DNA of 64,000 nucleotides from Actinospica sp035552695 (GTDB taxonomy: Bacteria; Actinomycetota; Actinomycetes; Streptomycetales; Catenulisporaceae), in NCBI RefSeq assembly GCF_035552695.1, contig NZ_DASZKT010000093.1, forward strand, positions 1 to 64,000, in the 5' to 3' direction. Position numbers and translations under genes: made by a program. Below the pieces are notes generated by a model. That model was not told the DNA's origin. It did not search any database and saw only the letters and a program-made list of their open reading frames with translations. Of the stretch, positions 41,575-51,191 are shown piece after piece. The first letter of the stretch is position 1. The number at the start of each line of letters is the position of its first letter.

Positions 41575-44469
41575 GTGTCGCCTGTCGATCCATCCGGGCC
41601 CACATCCATATCCGCGGCACCCGCGTCCACGGCGCCGTCCCTGTTCTTTCCGGGCGGGATCCTCGACCCGCACGGGGCGGGCGACGGCGGCCGCGTGGGG
41701 GAGGCGCTGGACGGCGCGGTCCGCCGCTTCAAGGGCGCGCTGCGCGGCAGTGACGTGCTGCACGTCGTCGTCGAGGCCTGCGTCGCCGGGCGCGAGCCGG
41801 GGATCCGCGCCGCGCTGGAGCCCGCGCTGGTCCCGGGCACGCGGCTGGAGGACGTGCGCGACGTCATCGACGTCTACAACCCGGTCGGCGCGGACAGCTA
41901 CGGCTTCGACGGCACGCCCGCGCACTTCGCGCCGGAGCTGCTCGCCGCGCTCACCGACTTCGCCGACGCCTTCGCGAAGGAACCGGCCGCGTTACGCCCG
42001 GTCGGGCTGGAACTGCTGCTCGCCTGCGTGCTCGACCACCCGGACGCGCCGGACCGGGACTTCCTCCGGGTGCTCGACTTCGAGGCGGCCGCCGCGGCGC
42101 TGCGCCGGCGGGTGCGGCTGCGTCTCGAACCGCCGCCGAGCCTGTGGGACGAGGCCTCGGGGCGGCTGCGCTCCGAGGAGTTCACCGCGGACGCGTGGGC
42201 CGTGCTCGAACAGGCGGCGCGGATCGCCGCCGACCTCGGCTATGACACGGTACTGACACCGCACTGCCTGCTCGCGCTGCTCGCCGAGACCGAGGGGCTG
42301 GCCGACCGCGTCGTGCGCCGTCAGCTGTCCCCGCAGGTCGGCGTCGCACGGGCGGCGGCGCACGTCGCGGGCGCCTTCCGCCTGCTGGAGCGCGGGCTCG
42401 AGACCGCGCCCGCGCTGCGCGGCGACGAGATCGGGTCCGGGCTGCACGAACGGCTGCGCGCCGCGCAACTGGAGGCCGCGGCCTGGGGCGCCGAGCGGGT
42501 GGACGTGCCGTATCTGCTGCTCGCAGTGCTCGAATCCCCGCCGGAACGGCTCGTCGCCGTGCTGCGCGCCGAACCGCTCAGTCTCGACGTCGCACGCATG
42601 CACGAACACGTGCTGGAGGCGATGCGCGAGTCCCGCGCGGACGCACCCCGCGAGGTGGCGTACAAGCTGCCCGCCTCCCTGCCGCCCGCGGAGGACCTCA
42701 CCTGGCTCGCGCACTCCGGCGCGATATCCGAGGCCTGTCACGTCGACCGGTACTTCGACGCCCTTTGCCGCGCCCTGCACCGCGGCACCGACCGGCATGT
42801 GCTGATCACCGGCCTGCCCGGCGTCGGCCGCACGACCCTGCTGCGCGAGCTGGCGCGTCGGGCCGACGCCGGTGAGATCCCCTTCCTGCGCCGACGCCGC
42901 TTCGTGCGGGTGGACTGCCGCGACGTCGCTCCCGATCGGAGCGCGGCGCAGCTGATCAGCCTGATCAGCCACGTCGGCGGACGCACCGACCTGGTCCTGT
43001 GCGTGGACGGGCTCGGTCCGCTGCTGCGCGGGCCGAACGGCGCGCGCAACAACCTCCTGCTGCGCAGCGCGCTCGAAGCTGGCCGGATCCACCTCATCGG
43101 GGTGCTGACCGGCCACGACTACGAGGACCTGATAGCCACCGACCACGAACTGCTCGAACTCACCAGCCGCGTCGAGGTCGCCGAGCCGGATCAGGCTGCT
43201 GCGACGGACATGGTGCGGCACGCGGCCGACGAGCTGGCCGGGCGGTTCGACCTCGAGGTCTCGGACGCCGCCGTGCACCGCTCCGTGGTGCTCGCCGGGG
43301 ATTTCATGCCGCGGCACCGGCTGCCGCTGTCCGCCGTCAAGGCGCTGCAACGCGCCTGCGAGAACCTCGACTACACCCGCAACCACACGACGGAAGACGC
43401 CGCGCCGCAGGTCGGCGCCGAACAGGTCGTGCACGCGGTCTCCGAGCTCACCGGCGTGCCGACCGGTCAGCTCGGCGGCGCGGAACGGGACGCCGTCGAC
43501 TACGAGGGCCTGCTCAGCATCCGCGTCGTCGGCCAGGAAGTCGCCCTGCGCACGGTCGCGAAGGAGCTGCGGCGCATCAAGTCGGGCCTGGCCGGAGTGA
43601 GTTCGGGCCCTGCGTCCGTACTGCTGTTCGCCGGTTTGACGGGCGTCGGCAAAACCGAGCTGGCCAAGGCGGTCGCCGACCTGTATTCGGCCTCGAAGCG
43701 GCTGCAGACCTATCCGATGGAGAACTTCACCGAACCGCACAGCGTCTCCGCGTTCCTGGGCCCGCCGCCCGGCTACGTCGGCCACGAGGCCGGCGGACGG
43801 CTGATCAACGAGCTCAATGCGGACCCGTACTGCGTGTTCCTGCTCGACGAGGCGGAGAAGGCGCACCCCGAGGTGCTGCGCCCCTTCCTGAACCTCTTCG
43901 ACGAGGGCTGGATCGTCGACCAGCGCGGGGTCAAGGCGTACGGCGACCGGGCGATCTTCATCCTGACCTCGAACGCGGGCCACGAGGTCATCGCGCAGAT
44001 GTCGCACGACTCCACGGACGAGGAGATCGGCGCCGCGGTCCGGGAGCGGCTGCGCGAGCTGCGCACCCGGCGCGACGAGCCCGTCTTCACCGCCGAACTG
44101 CTCGCCCGGATCCGGCGGGTCGTGGTCTTCCGGCCGCTCGATCTCGCGGCGATGGAGGGCATCTGCCGCAAGGTGCTCGACCGGCAGCGCGCGTTCTGGC
44201 GCGAGAAGCGGGAGAAGGAACTCGTCGTCGCCGAGGAGGTCGTGCGCTACGTCGCGATGACGGGTAATCGACGCAATATACACGCAGGCGGCGGGGAGGG
44301 GGGCCGGATCATCGCGAAGATACTGGGCGACATGGTGGAAGACCCGGTGACGATCGCGGCGAGGGACAGGCCCGCCGAGTTCGAGGCATGCCGCACGATC
44401 GAGGTCTGCTTCGACCCCTCGGCCCCGCACATCGCCGTTCGGCTGCACGCCGCGGAGGACGCGCGGTGA
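41575..44469 (+). CDS. ClpA/ClpB-like double AAA+ ATPase, first gene of the chaperone-kinase locus
   Basis: A 964-residue protein. Residues about 30-350 hold Clp-N-like helical repeats, for example LEQAARIAADLGYDTVLTPH followed by LLALLAE. The first AAA domain has GLPGVGRTTLL at about 412-422, where Arg replaces the Walker A Lys, and a changed Walker B (LVLCVDGLGPLL, no Glu), so it probably does not hydrolyse ATP. The second AAA domain is intact: GLTGVGKTELAK (about 686), pore loop PGYVGHE (about 733), Walker B VFLLDEAEKAH (about 753) and sensor 1 FILTSNAG. The long middle domain of ClpB is absent. An AGGGGAGG box lies four bases before GTG 41575, and the stop overlaps the kinase start. By analogy it unfolds or remodels proteins, perhaps feeding them to the linked protease. 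Confidence 0.9.
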   Translation: MSPVDPSGPTSISAAPASTAPSLFFPGGILDPHGAGDGGRVGEALDGAVRRFKGALRGSDVLHVVVEACVAGREPGIRAALEPALVPGTRLEDVRDVIDVYNPVGADSYGFDGTPAHFAPELLAALTDFADAFAKEPAALRPVGLELLLACVLDHPDAPDRDFLRVLDFEAAAAALRRRVRLRLEPPPSLWDEASGRLRSEEFTADAWAVLEQAARIAADLGYDTVLTPHCLLALLAETEGLADRVVRRQLSPQVGVARAAAHVAGAFRLLERGLETAPALRGDEIGSGLHERLRAAQLEAAAWGAERVDVPYLLLAVLESPPERLVAVLRAEPLSLDVARMHEHVLEAMRESRADAPREVAYKLPASLPPAEDLTWLAHSGAISEACHVDRYFDALCRALHRGTDRHVLITGLPGVGRTTLLRELARRADAGEIPFLRRRRFVRVDCRDVAPDRSAAQLISLISHVGGRTDLVLCVDGLGPLLRGPNGARNNLLLRSALEAGRIHLIGVLTGHDYEDLIATDHELLELTSRVEVAEPDQAAATDMVRHAADELAGRFDLEVSDAAVHRSVVLAGDFMPRHRLPLSAVKALQRACENLDYTRNHTTEDAAPQVGAEQVVHAVSELTGVPTGQLGGAERDAVDYEGLLSIRVVGQEVALRTVAKELRRIKSGLAGVSSGPASVLLFAGLTGVGKTELAKAVADLYSASKRLQTYPMENFTEPHSVSAFLGPPPGYVGHEAGGRLINELNADPYCVFLLDEAEKAHPEVLRPFLNLFDEGWIVDQRGVKAYGDRAIFILTSNAGHEVIAQMSHDSTDEEIGAAVRERLRELRTRRDEPVFTAELLARIRRVVVFRPLDLAAMEGICRKVLDRQRAFWREKREKELVVAEEVVRYVAMTGNRRNIHAGGGEGGRIIAKILGDMVEDPVTIAARDRPAEFEACRTIEVCFDPSAPHIAVRLHAAEDAR

Positions 44470-45746
44470 CTCAGGGCGCGGATACCGACCTGCGCGGACT
44501 GGCGGGACGGGTGGTCGACGGACGCTACGTGCTGCGCGAACTGCTCGGCTCCGGCGGCTTCGGCGGGGTGTTCCTGAGCGAGCAGTACGTGCTCGGCCGC
44601 CCGGTGCGCCGCGTCGCGTGCAAGGTCTCGCGTGCGACCGGCGTCACCGAGCAGACGGCGGGGGAGCTGTTCTCGGATGTGCTGCAGCAGGCGGGCGCGA
44701 TGGAGGGCATGACGGACGCCGCGGCGCGCGCCCACCTCGTGCACGTCTACGACGGCGGCATCGCCCGCGAGCTCGACCGGCGCGCCTTCCTGGTCATGGA
44801 GTACGTGCCCGGACACTCCCTCGCGGACGAGTTCAAGCAGTACCCTGACGGCCGGGTTCCGCGCGGCCTGCTGCTGAAGTGGGCGCGCCAGATCTGCGTC
44901 GCGCTGCGCGGGCTGCACTCCCAGGTGCCGCCGCTGCTGCACCGCGACCTCAAGCCGGACAACGTGCTGCTCGGCGCGGACGGCACGGTCCGGCTGATCG
45001 ACTTCGGCCTGGCCGCCCGGATGATCGAGGGCGGACACGTGCCGGGCGCCGTGGGCACGATCCACTACATGGCGCCGGAGACGGCCGAGGGCGCGAGCAT
45101 CCCGGCGTCCGACGTGTACTCGCTGGGCCTGTTGATGTACCTGGGGCTGACCGGCGAACACGCGTACGCGCACCTCGCGCCGCCGGTCGGGCTGCCGTCC
45201 GCGGTCTATCCCGAGTGGCTGGCCGAGGCGAGGCGCGATACGCCGCCGCGCCGTCCGTCCACGATCGACGGTTCGATTCCCCGGTGGCTCGACGAGCTCA
45301 TCATCGGCTGCCTCGAAGCGCGCCCGACGGACCGGATCGGCAGCGCCGAAGCGCTGCTCGCCGCGATCGCCGAAGGAGAGCTGCGCGGCGACGAGGCGGG
45401 CTCCGGCGAATCAGCACTCGACAAGGCGCGGCGGCTCCGGGAGGCGGGTGCGGCGGCGGATGCCGTGGCCCTCGCCGAGACGGCCGTGCGCGACGCGCGG
45501 CTCGAGCAGAAGGACCGCTACCTGTTGCTTTGCGAACTGGCGGAGGCGCACACGGCCCTGGCCGCGCACGCTGAGGCCGCGCGCCGCTTCGCCGAGGCGT
45601 ACGAACTCCTCGGCCGCCTCCGCGTCACCCAGACAGAACGCTGCGACCTGCTGGCCCGCACCGAACAGGCCTTCCGCGGTGCGGGGAACGCTTATCAGGC
45701 CGAGCGGTTCGCCAAGCTGCGCCGCGCCGAGTGCGGTGGGAGGTGA
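44466..45746 (+). CDS. cytoplasmic Ser/Thr protein kinase with C-terminal helical repeats
   Basis: A 426-residue soluble kinase. The glycine loop is LGSGGFGGVFL, the catalytic Lys is in RRVACKVSRA, then LLHRDLKPDNVLL (about 158), LIDFGLAARM and MAPETAEG, so all key residues are present. Residues about 318-426 are TPR-like helical hairpins (ALDKARRLREAGAAADAVAL and LAEAHTALAAHAEAARRF). There is no membrane helix. GTG 44466 overlaps the AAA+ stop (GTGA), and its own stop is within the ribosome site of the next gene, so the three are tightly coupled. Likely targets are the neighbouring chaperone-like proteins; this is inference from linkage. Confidence 0.92.
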   Translation: MTQGADTDLRGLAGRVVDGRYVLRELLGSGGFGGVFLSEQYVLGRPVRRVACKVSRATGVTEQTAGELFSDVLQQAGAMEGMTDAAARAHLVHVYDGGIARELDRRAFLVMEYVPGHSLADEFKQYPDGRVPRGLLLKWARQICVALRGLHSQVPPLLHRDLKPDNVLLGADGTVRLIDFGLAARMIEGGHVPGAVGTIHYMAPETAEGASIPASDVYSLGLLMYLGLTGEHAYAHLAPPVGLPSAVYPEWLAEARRDTPPRRPSTIDGSIPRWLDELIIGCLEARPTDRIGSAEALLAAIAEGELRGDEAGSGESALDKARRLREAGAAADAVALAETAVRDARLEQKDRYLLLCELAEAHTALAAHAEAARRFAEAYELLGRLRVTQTERCDLLARTEQAFRGAGNAYQAERFAKLRRAECGGR

Positions 45747-45752
45747 CGGCCG

Positions 45753-48700
45753 ATGGCAGCTCAGCCAGAACGATCCTTCGGACGGAGCTTCAACCGGCTC
45801 GGCCGGCTGGAGAACGCCTGGGCCGCCGCGCTCGCCCAGGAGGAGGCACCGCGCGCCCTGGAACGCGTGCGTCGGCTATATCAGCGCTTCGCGGATCTCG
45901 GCGTGGAGGCGGCGCCGCTGTGGCTCGACTTCCAGGCATCCGTGCTCGAACCGCGCTTTCTCCCGCACCTGCTGGACGAAGACCTTGACCGGCTCCGCGA
46001 CGTCGGCGCGAGCCTGGCCGCCGCGGGCGCATTCGAGCTCGCACAAACCTGGTGGCCGCTCGTCGAGGCCTCGGCTGTCCAGGGCGCGGCCATCGACTAT
46101 CAGCGCGCGTACCGGCTGCTGACCGATATCTACAACGCGCCGTCGTCGCGCGACGAGATCAAGCTGCACGCCGCCGCCCGGCTGGCCCGGTTCGAAGCCG
46201 TGGGCGAGCAGCAGTTGGCCGTGTACGCGGACGTGGTGACGCGCCTGCCGCAGCCGCCCGCGGAGGTGGCGGGCGTGGTCGGCGGGATCCTGAACGTCGG
46301 CTTCGACAGCGAGAACGAGCAGCTGCGCCGGGCGTACCAGCTCGCCGGGCGGATCGGTGGTCGGCCGCGCGCGGACACCGCGTTCGCCCTCGGCCTCGGT
46401 GAACTGCTGCTGTTCGAGCGGCCCGAGGTCGCGGCGCGCATGTTCGAGACCGCACTCACTCGTTCAGCCGCTCACGCCGAGGCGACGCGCGGCCTGCTCT
46501 CCGCGCATCTGCACGCCCGCGACTTCCGGATGGCGGTCGCCGTCGGGGCGCGGACCGCGATCTCCGACCCGCGCGGCGCCGACCTGCTGGTCCTGTGCCA
46601 GGCGCTCGCCTGGTTCGAAGTGCGCTGGAAGTCCACCACTCCGCTGCTCGCGTCCCCCACCCCGCCCGCGACCGCCGCGCGACTCGCGGCGATCAACCCG
46701 GGGCGCGACACCGGACCGTGGCGCGACTACGCGCTCGGCCGCGCGTACCTCCTCGACGGAGACGCCCGGCAGGCTCAGCAAGCGCTCGCCAAGGTGCCCG
46801 AGGCGGGAGTGACCGACCCGGACGTGCACTACCACCTCGCCTGGGCGCACCTGCTGTGTCAGAACCCTGAAGGCGTCCGCGCGGGCTACGACGCGTTGTC
46901 CGACGGCGCGGGCAGTTGGGCGCTCGGCTGTCTGCTGAAGGACGCGGAGCCCGGCCAGCCGCTGCCCTCGACGCCGGCCGTCCCCGAACCGCTCCGGACG
47001 GTCGCGGCGGCGCGGAAGGCGCTCATCGGAGACGGGCCGATCCCCACCGAGATCGACCTCGGTTGGCTGGTGACGCCGAGTGCCCTTCAGCCCGATCTCT
47101 TCGAGGCCCTGCGCACGGCGCTCGGCGTGGCCGTGGCACGCAGACAGGCCTCTGAACTCAAAGCCCTGCTTCAGCAGGCGCTGTTCAACCGGCTTCCCGC
47201 CGCCGAGCGGCTGATCTGGACCGCCCTCGCGCTGCGCACGTCGGATCCCGAACGCAGCCGCCAGATGCTCGGCCGCGCCCGCGACCTCGGCCGGGACCGC
47301 GCGGCCGTGCTGCTCGCCCACGACGCGCTGCAGAACGGACGGTCCGGCGAGATCCACGAGCTGCTGCGCGACGTGCGCGGTCCGAAGGCCGAACTGCTCA
47401 CCGCCTGGGCGGACGCGTACGCCGGAGAGCACGACACCGCCGTGGATCGCCTCGCAAAGCTCTCCGATCGAGGGCTCGCCCAAGCCGGGTACGCGATGGC
47501 GCTGCTCTCCCTGCGCACCGCGGCCGACGAGTGGGCGCGCGGACGCCTCGACCACGCGCGAACCGCGGCCGTGCGCGCCAGCTCGCAACTCAGGGTCGCG
47601 ACCACGCGCGGCATGGGCCGCTTCGAGGTCTCGCTGCTCGACCACGCGGCCCGGCTGCTGGCCTCGGCCCCGAGCGCGGAGGAGCTGAGCTGGCAGGACG
47701 TGGCGGACCAGCCGTGGACCGCGCGGCTGCTCGGCCTCGTCCGGCTCGTTCGCGCGCCCGAATCGGTGGACGCCCAGCTCATCCAGTCGTTGACGGATTG
47801 GCCGCGCAACGGCGCCGAGGCCGCGGCGGCGGTCCACGCCGTGCTGCGCGTCGCACTGCTCGCACGGGACGTGACGGCGCGCGCGGAGGCAGCCAGGTTC
47901 CTGATTCAGCTCGACAAGCGTTCGCCCGGCACCGAGACCGGTCGCGCCGCACGATCCGCCGCCGCATGCGTCGCGCTGAGCGGCGGTGACGACGACGGAC
48001 TCGACGCCATGCCGGAAGATCCGCTCTCGGCGCTCGTCGGCGCCGGCGTGGCGCTCGACGAGGCGGACCGCGAGGAGGCCGTGCGGCGGCTTCGTGCCGC
48101 ACACGCCGAGAACGCGGCGCCACGGCTGAGCGCGCTCGTCGCCGTGCTCGCGGACGCCTTGGAGGGCGCGGGACTCCCGAATCAGCTGCCGTTCGAGGCG
48201 CCCACGACGGTCGAGGCCGCGCTCGCCGCGGCCGCGGCGGCCGGACAGGTGGCGACCGGAAACACCGCCGCGGCAACGGATTCGATGCTCCGCGCGTCCG
48301 TCGAGCGCGGCACCAGCGGCTTCGTGGATCTCCGGCGCGCGCTGCCGTTCCTTGTGCAGCACGCCGCCAAGCGCGGCCGCAAGGACGCGTTCGCCACGGC
48401 GCTCGCGCCGATCGTGCGGCAGGCCACGGCGAGCGCGGACAGCGAAGGCGGCATCGGCAGTCTCGCGGCCGCCCGATACGCCACCGTCATCGGGGATTTC
48501 GAGACGGCGGAGACGGCCTGGCGTCGTGCGTTGGACCAGACCCCCTCGGACGACGATCGGTTCGACGAGCTGCGCGGCGAATACGGCCGCTTCCTCTGCC
48601 ACAAGGCCGCCCTCGCCGAACTCGACGGCGACCACGCGGCCGCGCTGGCGAGCGTCCGCACGGCCGCCCTCTACCAGCCCGAACGCGCCCGCCGGATCCT

Positions 48701-50141
48701 CGAGGACCTCGAAGCCGAGAAAAACGTCAGCACCCTGCTGCGCGCGCTCTTCCCCGGCTCGCCGATCGCCGAGCAGCAGCGACCCGGCCGGCACCGTCGG
48801 CTCGCCGAGCTGATCGCCGCGAATCCGGAGCTGCGCCGCGCGCTCTGGGCCGAGGCGGCAGGCAGGATTCTGGAGCAGTGGACGCTCGCGACCGCGGCGG
48901 CCGGCCAAGACATCGAGCTCTGGCATACGCTCGCCGTCCTGGCCCGCGAGGACGCGCTCGCCCGACCGAGCGGGCAGCGCGCGACCGACCACGCCCGCGC
49001 GGCGGCCACCGCGCTCTGGACGGTCCTGCTCACCGAGCCCGCGCTGCGTACGCACTTCGAGCAGCGCACACTCCCGGGCGAGGCCGATGACGAGCTCCGC
49101 CGCGAGCTCATCGAGGACCTGCTCGTCGGCCAGAAGGCGCGGTTCACCCAGGCGGTGGCCGAGGGCGACCTCGATACCGCGCGGATCTGCATGCGCTGCC
49201 TGGATGCCATCCGCCAGGGCCTGGCCGCCACGCGGAGACTGCTCGAAGGCGGGCCGTTCTCGGCGGTGGCCGCCGCGCAGGCGGGCGGCGAGGCCGAGTT
49301 CGCACCGATCGCCGAGCGGGCCGGGAGGCTGATAGACGAATGGGGCGCCGATCTGGTCGCGGCGGCGGAGGAGACGCTGACCGACCGGGAGGCGATCCGG
49401 GCGATCAACGCGAATTCGAACCTTGACAAGAACTACGGGCCGGCGATCGAGGAGCTCGAGATCGTCGTGCTGCTCGGCTGCCCGCAGAAGCTGGCCCTGC
49501 GCAGCGCGCTGCGCTGGGGATACGACTGGTGGGTGTGTCTGCACAACCAAGGAGACATCGAAGCGGCCATCGCGGCGATCGACACCGTCACCGAGTTCGC
49601 CGAGCTTCTCGGGCCGCATTGCACGCAGGGTCAGGCGCACGTCGCCGAGAACAAGGCCCTGTGCGACTACTACTACGGACGCGGCCTGTCCCGGATGCGA
49701 CTCGCGAGGACGACCGGCAAGTCCAGGAGCTTCGAGCTGCTCGACGAGTCGTGCGTGGCCCTCGAACAGTCCTACGCCTGGAATCCGGACGAGGACGCGG
49801 CCCGCCGCGAGCTGGCCCGGGCGCGCGGCCGGATCCTGTTCAAGCGCGGCGACTACGGCGAGGCCGAACGCGTGCTGCGCGACCTGCGGGACAACAACCG
49901 CGAGCTCGCGGTCCTGTTCCACAACTACGGCATCGAACGCTACGACGAAGCCAGGGCCCTGCTTCGCATCGCGAAGACCAGGACACAGCTCGAAGCCGTG
50001 TACGACCCGGCCGACGAGGCCGAGCGCATGCTGCTGCAGGCGCTGCGCTTCGATCCCGGCGACGCCAAGATCCGCGAGAACCCCGATCTCATCGAAGGCC
50101 TCACGAGAGACATCGACAGCAAAAGGCTAGGACTCGCATGA
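45753..50141 (+). CDS. very large helical-repeat (TPR-like) scaffold protein
   Basis: A 1462-residue cytoplasmic protein, rich in Ala, Arg, Leu and Glu, with no membrane helix or signal. Degenerate alpha-helical hairpins run from about residue 100 to the end; clear TPR-like units include ARMFETALTRSAAHAEATRG, RAYLLDGDARQAQQALAKV and, near 1370-1410, ARGRILFKRGDYGEAERVLR. No enzymatic domain is evident. Near 1215-1240 is a conserved-looking stretch NSNLDKNYGPAIEELEIV. GGAGGTGA precedes ATG 45753, and the stop overlaps the J-like gene start as ATGA. In its context it may be the client receptor or platform that assembles the AAA+, kinase and Hsp70 partners. Confidence 0.88.
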   Translation: MAAQPERSFGRSFNRLGRLENAWAAALAQEEAPRALERVRRLYQRFADLGVEAAPLWLDFQASVLEPRFLPHLLDEDLDRLRDVGASLAAAGAFELAQTWWPLVEASAVQGAAIDYQRAYRLLTDIYNAPSSRDEIKLHAAARLARFEAVGEQQLAVYADVVTRLPQPPAEVAGVVGGILNVGFDSENEQLRRAYQLAGRIGGRPRADTAFALGLGELLLFERPEVAARMFETALTRSAAHAEATRGLLSAHLHARDFRMAVAVGARTAISDPRGADLLVLCQALAWFEVRWKSTTPLLASPTPPATAARLAAINPGRDTGPWRDYALGRAYLLDGDARQAQQALAKVPEAGVTDPDVHYHLAWAHLLCQNPEGVRAGYDALSDGAGSWALGCLLKDAEPGQPLPSTPAVPEPLRTVAAARKALIGDGPIPTEIDLGWLVTPSALQPDLFEALRTALGVAVARRQASELKALLQQALFNRLPAAERLIWTALALRTSDPERSRQMLGRARDLGRDRAAVLLAHDALQNGRSGEIHELLRDVRGPKAELLTAWADAYAGEHDTAVDRLAKLSDRGLAQAGYAMALLSLRTAADEWARGRLDHARTAAVRASSQLRVATTRGMGRFEVSLLDHAARLLASAPSAEELSWQDVADQPWTARLLGLVRLVRAPESVDAQLIQSLTDWPRNGAEAAAAVHAVLRVALLARDVTARAEAARFLIQLDKRSPGTETGRAARSAAACVALSGGDDDGLDAMPEDPLSALVGAGVALDEADREEAVRRLRAAHAENAAPRLSALVAVLADALEGAGLPNQLPFEAPTTVEAALAAAAAAGQVATGNTAAATDSMLRASVERGTSGFVDLRRALPFLVQHAAKRGRKDAFATALAPIVRQATASADSEGGIGSLAAARYATVIGDFETAETAWRRALDQTPSDDDRFDELRGEYGRFLCHKAALAELDGDHAAALASVRTAALYQPERARRILEDLEAEKNVSTLLRALFPGSPIAEQQRPGRHRRLAELIAANPELRRALWAEAAGRILEQWTLATAAAGQDIELWHTLAVLAREDALARPSGQRATDHARAAATALWTVLLTEPALRTHFEQRTLPGEADDELRRELIEDLLVGQKARFTQAVAEGDLDTARICMRCLDAIRQGLAATRRLLEGGPFSAVAAAQAGGEAEFAPIAERAGRLIDEWGADLVAAAEETLTDREAIRAINANSNLDKNYGPAIEELEIVVLLGCPQKLALRSALRWGYDWWVCLHNQGDIEAAIAAIDTVTEFAELLGPHCTQGQAHVAENKALCDYYYGRGLSRMRLARTTGKSRSFELLDESCVALEQSYAWNPDEDAARRELARARGRILFKRGDYGEAERVLRDLRDNNRELAVLFHNYGIERYDEARALLRIAKTRTQLEAVYDPADEAERMLLQALRFDPGDAKIRENPDLIEGLTRDIDSKRLGLA

Positions 50142-50599
50142 CACCGTCGAACCACCGGCGCAATCCCTTCCACGAACTCGGGCTCCCCGTCGACGCGACG
50201 AACGCGCAGATCGTCGAGCGGGCCGAGGAGCTCGTGCAGACCTGCCGCGACGAAGCGGAGCGGGACCGGATCGTCCGGGCCAAGGACGAGCTGATCACCC
50301 ATCCGCTCACCCGGGCCAAGCACGAGCGGACCGAACCGGCGCGCACCGACTACCCGCGGGAGGAGCGCTGGGCGGACTTCGTGCACGGCAACCGGCGCGC
50401 CCCGGTCGCCGCCCGCGCGCTGACCGACGGCGCCGCGCTCTCGGCGGCCGACTTCGACCTCGCGTCCGCCGTGCGGGTGCTGACCCGCTGGTCGGTCGAC
50501 GCGGAGTTCGCCGACGCGGGACCGCTGCGGCTGGAACTGCCGTCGACCGAGGCCGACGGCGTGGCCCGCGTGGAGGTGCGCGATGTCCTCTTCGGCTGA
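50138..50599 (+). CDS. J-domain-like protein lacking HPD
   Basis: A 153-residue protein. The first about 65 residues (NPFHELGLPVDATNAQIVER then RAKDELITHPLTRAKHE) follow helices I, II and III of a DnaJ J-domain, including the LGlp.dAt..eI pattern. The HPD tripeptide between helices II and III, which triggers Hsp70 ATPase, is missing (TCRDEAE there). The rest is unrecognised alpha/beta sequence. It lies directly before a GrpE-like gene and an Hsp70-like gene and overlaps both neighbours, so I infer a specialised co-chaperone or a DnaJ-derived adaptor. Confidence 0.7.
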   Translation: MTPSNHRRNPFHELGLPVDATNAQIVERAEELVQTCRDEAERDRIVRAKDELITHPLTRAKHERTEPARTDYPREERWADFVHGNRRAPVAARALTDGAALSAADFDLASAVRVLTRWSVDAEFADAGPLRLELPSTEADGVARVEVRDVLFG

Positions 50600-51191
50600 G
50601 TCCCCTTCCGCTGCGACCGAGCTCGGCGCGGAGCCGCCGCTCGACTGGTACGCGTTCTCCGGGCGCGAGGTGCCCGGCGGCGCGGGCGAGTTCGTCTCGC
50701 CGGAGAGCGAGCTGATCAGCGCCGCCAGGCGCTCGGCGGAGGAGCTGCGCGCGGCCCGGGCCGAGGGGCTGGCCGCCGCCGGCGAGGTGCGCGAGACGCT
50801 GTTCGACCTCGCGGTCTTCGTCAGCAGGCTGGACCAGCTGGTCGGCAGGGCCGAGGAGCCGCTGAGAGCGCAGGGCGGCGGCAAGCTGTACCAGCAACTC
50901 AGGATCCTGAAGAACCAGATGCTTGAGGTGGTGACCGGCGGCGGGATCGAACTGCGCGATCCGACCGGGCTGCCGGCCGCCGAGGTCCTGGACTGGGTGA
51001 ACGTGAACGCGTGGCTGCACCGGCCGGAGTACGAGGCCGAGGTGGTCGCGCGCACGGAGGAGTGCGCCGTCTTCCACGGGGGCCGGGCCGTGCGGCTCGC
51101 CCGGGTGCAGATGGGCGCGCCGGTGGAGGCCGGACTCGATCAGGGCACGGACAAGGACAAGGACGAGGACAAGGACCGGGAGGGCGTATGA
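50583..51191 (+). CDS. GrpE-like nucleotide-exchange factor candidate
   Basis: A 202-residue protein. Residues about 38-125 form a long helix/coiled coil (AARRSAEELRAARAEGLAAA, then FVSRLDQLVGRAEEPL). Residues about 120-180 resemble the GrpE beta-domain: GGGIELRDPTGLPAAEVLDW, P-x-YEAEVV near 145 and GRAVRLARVQMG, compared with GVe.i...G.pFdP..H..V and GrvlRpA.V.V. An acidic Lys/Asp repeat (DKDKDEDKDREG) ends the protein. It starts 17 bases inside the J-like gene, and its stop overlaps the Hsp70 ATG. The assignment rests on pattern and on its place between J-like and Hsp70 genes. Confidence 0.62.
   Translation: MSSSAESPSAATELGAEPPLDWYAFSGREVPGGAGEFVSPESELISAARRSAEELRAARAEGLAAAGEVRETLFDLAVFVSRLDQLVGRAEEPLRAQGGGKLYQQLRILKNQMLEVVTGGGIELRDPTGLPAAEVLDWVNVNAWLHRPEYEAEVVARTEECAVFHGGRAVRLARVQMGAPVEAGLDQGTDKDKDEDKDREGV

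Noticed and set aside
41992..44448. 818-residue open frame opposite the AAA+ gene
   Set aside because: Antisense frame without motifs; the plus strand has complete Walker A/B and pore loop.
46464..49922. 1152-residue open frame on the minus strand opposite the large repeat protein
   Set aside because: A mirror frame produced by high GC third positions. The sequence is Arg/Gly/Val-rich without motifs, while the plus-strand frame has TPR patterns, a ribosome site and coupled neighbours.
50138..50599. annotation as a true DnaJ
   Set aside because: The HPD motif and the Gly/Phe and zinc-finger regions are missing, so only 'J-domain-like' is supported.
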